DNA from: Bacteroidales bacterium UBA1208
GTDB taxonomy: Bacteria > Bacteroidota > Bacteroidia > Bacteroidales > P3
Length of the DNA stretch: 15,103 bases
Reading direction: 5' to 3'
Assembly (NCBI GenBank): GCA_002309955.1
Contig: DBXQ01000091.1
Span: 22,296-37,398 of the forward strand
A program made the translations under genes and the position numbers. This document shows, piece by piece, positions 13,689-15,103 of the stretch. Within the stretch, counting starts at the first letter, position 1, and the number at the start of each line of letters is the position of its first letter. Under the pieces are notes generated by a model that did no database searches, was not told the origin of the DNA, and was given only the letters and a program-made list of their open reading frames with translations.

Positions 13689-15103
13689 ATGTCAAACGAT
13701 CAGATAGTTAATAAAGATGACCTCGTCGTCCGCTTTGCCGGTGACTCTGGCGACGGTATGCAGTTGTCGGGTACGCTGTTTTCCGACGCCTCTGCATTGA
13801 CGGGTAACGACATCGCCACTTTCCCCGACTATCCTGCTGAGATTCGTGCTCCTCACAACACAATCGCAGGCGTTTCGGGTTATCAAGTGCATGTGGGTAA
13901 CCATATTTATAGTTCGGGCGACAAGTGTGATATTCTTGTGGCCATGAACCCAGCCTCTTTCAAATCCAATTTGAAGTGGGCAAAGAAGGGTGCTTCGGTG
14001 ATTGTGGATATCGACACTTTCACCGACGAGGCTATGGAGAAGGCCGGTTACAAGGAGAATCCTTTCACCGAGGAAATGGAGCGTGCCTACACCATCATTA
14101 AGGCTCCCATCACCTCGTTCACCGCTCGCATCGGTCAGGAACAGGGTGCCGACAAGAAGACTGCCGACAAGTGCCGCAACATGTTCGCACTGGGTATCAT
14201 CTTCTATATGACGCACAAGAAGCTTGACCAGACTTTTGCTTATCTGGAGCGCAAGTTTGCCAAGAAGCCCGATGTCATCAAGCTGAACAAGGCTGTGTTG
14301 AGTGAGGGTTATGAGTATGCCGACAAGCTGGAGGTTATCCACTCCCATATCTTCGAAGTCGCCCATGCTGAGATGCCCAAGGGCCGTTACCGCAATATCA
14401 CCGGTAATGTGGCCACCGCATGGGGTCTGCTGGCTGCTTCGGAGCGCAGCGGTCGCCGCCTGTTCCTTGGCAGTTACCCCATCACTCCCGCCACGGACGT
14501 GATGGTCGAGCTGTCGAAGCACAAAGCTTTGGGCGCACGTGTGTTCCAGGCCGAAGACGAGATTGCAGGTGTTTGTTCCGCCATCGGTGCCAGCTATGCC
14601 GGTGCTTTGGCCTGCACCAGCACTTCGGGTCCCGGTCTGTCGCTGAAGAGCGAGGCTTTGGGTCTGGCTGTGATGACCGAACTGCCCTTGGTGGTGGTCG
14701 ATGTCCAGCGCGGCGGCCCCTCCACGGGTCTGCCTACCAAGACCGAGCAGAGCGACTTGAACCAGGCTCTCTATGGCCGCAACGGTGAGGCTCCCCTTAT
14801 CGTCGTTGCCGCTTCGAGCAGTGCCAACTGCTTCTACTGGGCTTACACCGCAGCCAAACTGGCTTTGGAGCATATGACTCCCGTCATCCTGCTCACCGAC
14901 GGCTATCTGGGCAATGGCTCACAGCTGTTCCGCATCCCGAAGGTTGCCGACCTGCCGAGCATCACTCCGCGTCTGGCCAAGCCCAACGATCCGAACTACC
15001 GTCCGTTCCGTCGCGACCCCGAGACCTTCGCCCGCGAATGGGCTCTGCCCGGCATGGAAGGTCTGCGCCACCGTGTAGGCGGCCTTGAGAAATGCCCCGA
15101 CGG
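13689..15103 (+). CDS. korA: 2-oxoacid:acceptor oxidoreductase alpha subunit (gamma-alpha fusion), probably 2-oxoglutarate type; 3' end outside the window
   Basis: The gene starts at ATG 13689 (MSNDQIVNKDDLVVRFAGDS) and is open for 471 codons to the right edge; the family is about 610-620 residues, so roughly three quarters are present. Residues 11 to about 190 are the gamma domain: FAGDSGDGMQLSG at 16-28, then DIATFPDYPAEIRAP. A linker follows, then the pyrimidine-binding alpha domain from about 238 (GNVATAWGLLAA, GSYPITPATD at 261-270). The alpha domain continues with QAEDEIAGVCSAIGASYAGA, then TSTSGPGLSLKSE and DVQRGGPSTGLPTKTEQSDL at 338-357. With a thiamine-diphosphate beta subunit (korB, expected just downstream) it oxidatively decarboxylates a 2-oxoacid to acyl-CoA and reduces ferredoxin. 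The exact substrate (2-oxoglutarate or another) is by family resemblance only. Its third codon positions are strongly C/G-biased compared with the neighbouring genes, which suggests high expression. It is transcribed divergently from the minus-strand series. Confidence 0.93.
   Translation, partial: MSNDQIVNKDDLVVRFAGDSGDGMQLSGTLFSDASALTGNDIATFPDYPAEIRAPHNTIAGVSGYQVHVGNHIYSSGDKCDILVAMNPASFKSNLKWAKKGASVIVDIDTFTDEAMEKAGYKENPFTEEMERAYTIIKAPITSFTARIGQEQGADKKTADKCRNMFALGIIFYMTHKKLDQTFAYLERKFAKKPDVIKLNKAVLSEGYEYADKLEVIHSHIFEVAHAEMPKGRYRNITGNVATAWGLLAASERSGRRLFLGSYPITPATDVMVELSKHKALGARVFQAEDEIAGVCSAIGASYAGALACTSTSGPGLSLKSEALGLAVMTELPLVVVDVQRGGPSTGLPTKTEQSDLNQALYGRNGEAPLIVVAASSSANCFYWAYTAAKLALEHMTPVILLTDGYLGNGSQLFRIPKVADLPSITPRLAKPNDPNYRPFRRDPETFAREWALPGMEGLRHRVGGLEKCPD

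Noticed and set aside
13692..14873. Long open frame of 393 codons on the minus strand opposite korA
   Set aside because: It is a shadow of korA, whose strong C/G third-position bias suppresses antisense stops. Its predicted protein has no coherent motif, while the korA frame is full of family motifs.

Overview
The window looks like chromosomal DNA of a Bacteroidota bacterium, most likely order Bacteroidales. Reasons: a subtilisin-like protease with a C-terminal type IX secretion (T9SS) sorting domain; several Bacteroidota-restricted families (Omp28-like lipoprotein, DUF6029, DUF6427, DUF6913); promoters of the TAnnTTTG type; and no Shine-Dalgarno sequences before the genes. I cannot name a genus. 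T9SS cargo argues against Bacteroides itself. Nothing points to a phage, plasmid, insertion sequence or CRISPR array, and no tRNA or rRNA gene was seen.

Layout. Thirteen consecutive genes lie on the minus strand (13066 down to 1). One gene, korA, lies divergently on the plus strand at the right edge (13689 to the end). Read in the direction of transcription, the minus-strand series is: a MORN-repeat exported protein, a T9SS-exported S8 protease, a DUF6427 membrane protein, RNase HII (rnhB), a DUF6913 protein, dapA, a PaaI-like thioesterase, a short polyprenyl synthase, a TlpA-like thioredoxin, a DUF6029 beta-barrel, an Omp28-like lipoprotein, a MATE transporter, and the N-terminal part of an M6-type metalloprotease that runs off the left edge. 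Most gaps are 2-55 bp and one pair overlaps by 20 bp. The only clear TAnnTTTG match on the minus strand in a non-coding gap is just before the MORN gene, so long co-transcription is possible. The 112-bp gap at 5694-5805 could hide a further promoter.

Functional grouping. The right half mixes housekeeping functions (lysine/peptidoglycan precursor synthesis by DapA, RNA primer removal by RNase HII, isoprenoid chain synthesis) with surface or exported proteins. The left half (5693 to 1) is an envelope block: exported thioredoxin, outer-membrane barrel, thioredoxin-like lipoprotein, transporter and secreted protease. The thioredoxin and the lipoprotein both carry CxxC motifs, and the barrel between them carries several cysteines. 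This suggests a thiol-redox theme at the cell surface, but that is inference.

The most unusual DNA lies in the two gaps on either side of the DUF6029 gene. Each is filled from stop codon to near the next start with 8-bp repeats of two families, TGATTGYY and CATTCAAG, which are partly complementary and could form a long imperfect hairpin in the transcript. The two elements share an identical 18-mer. A small fragment of the same repeat family sits upstream of korA in the otherwise gene-free 622-bp divergent region.
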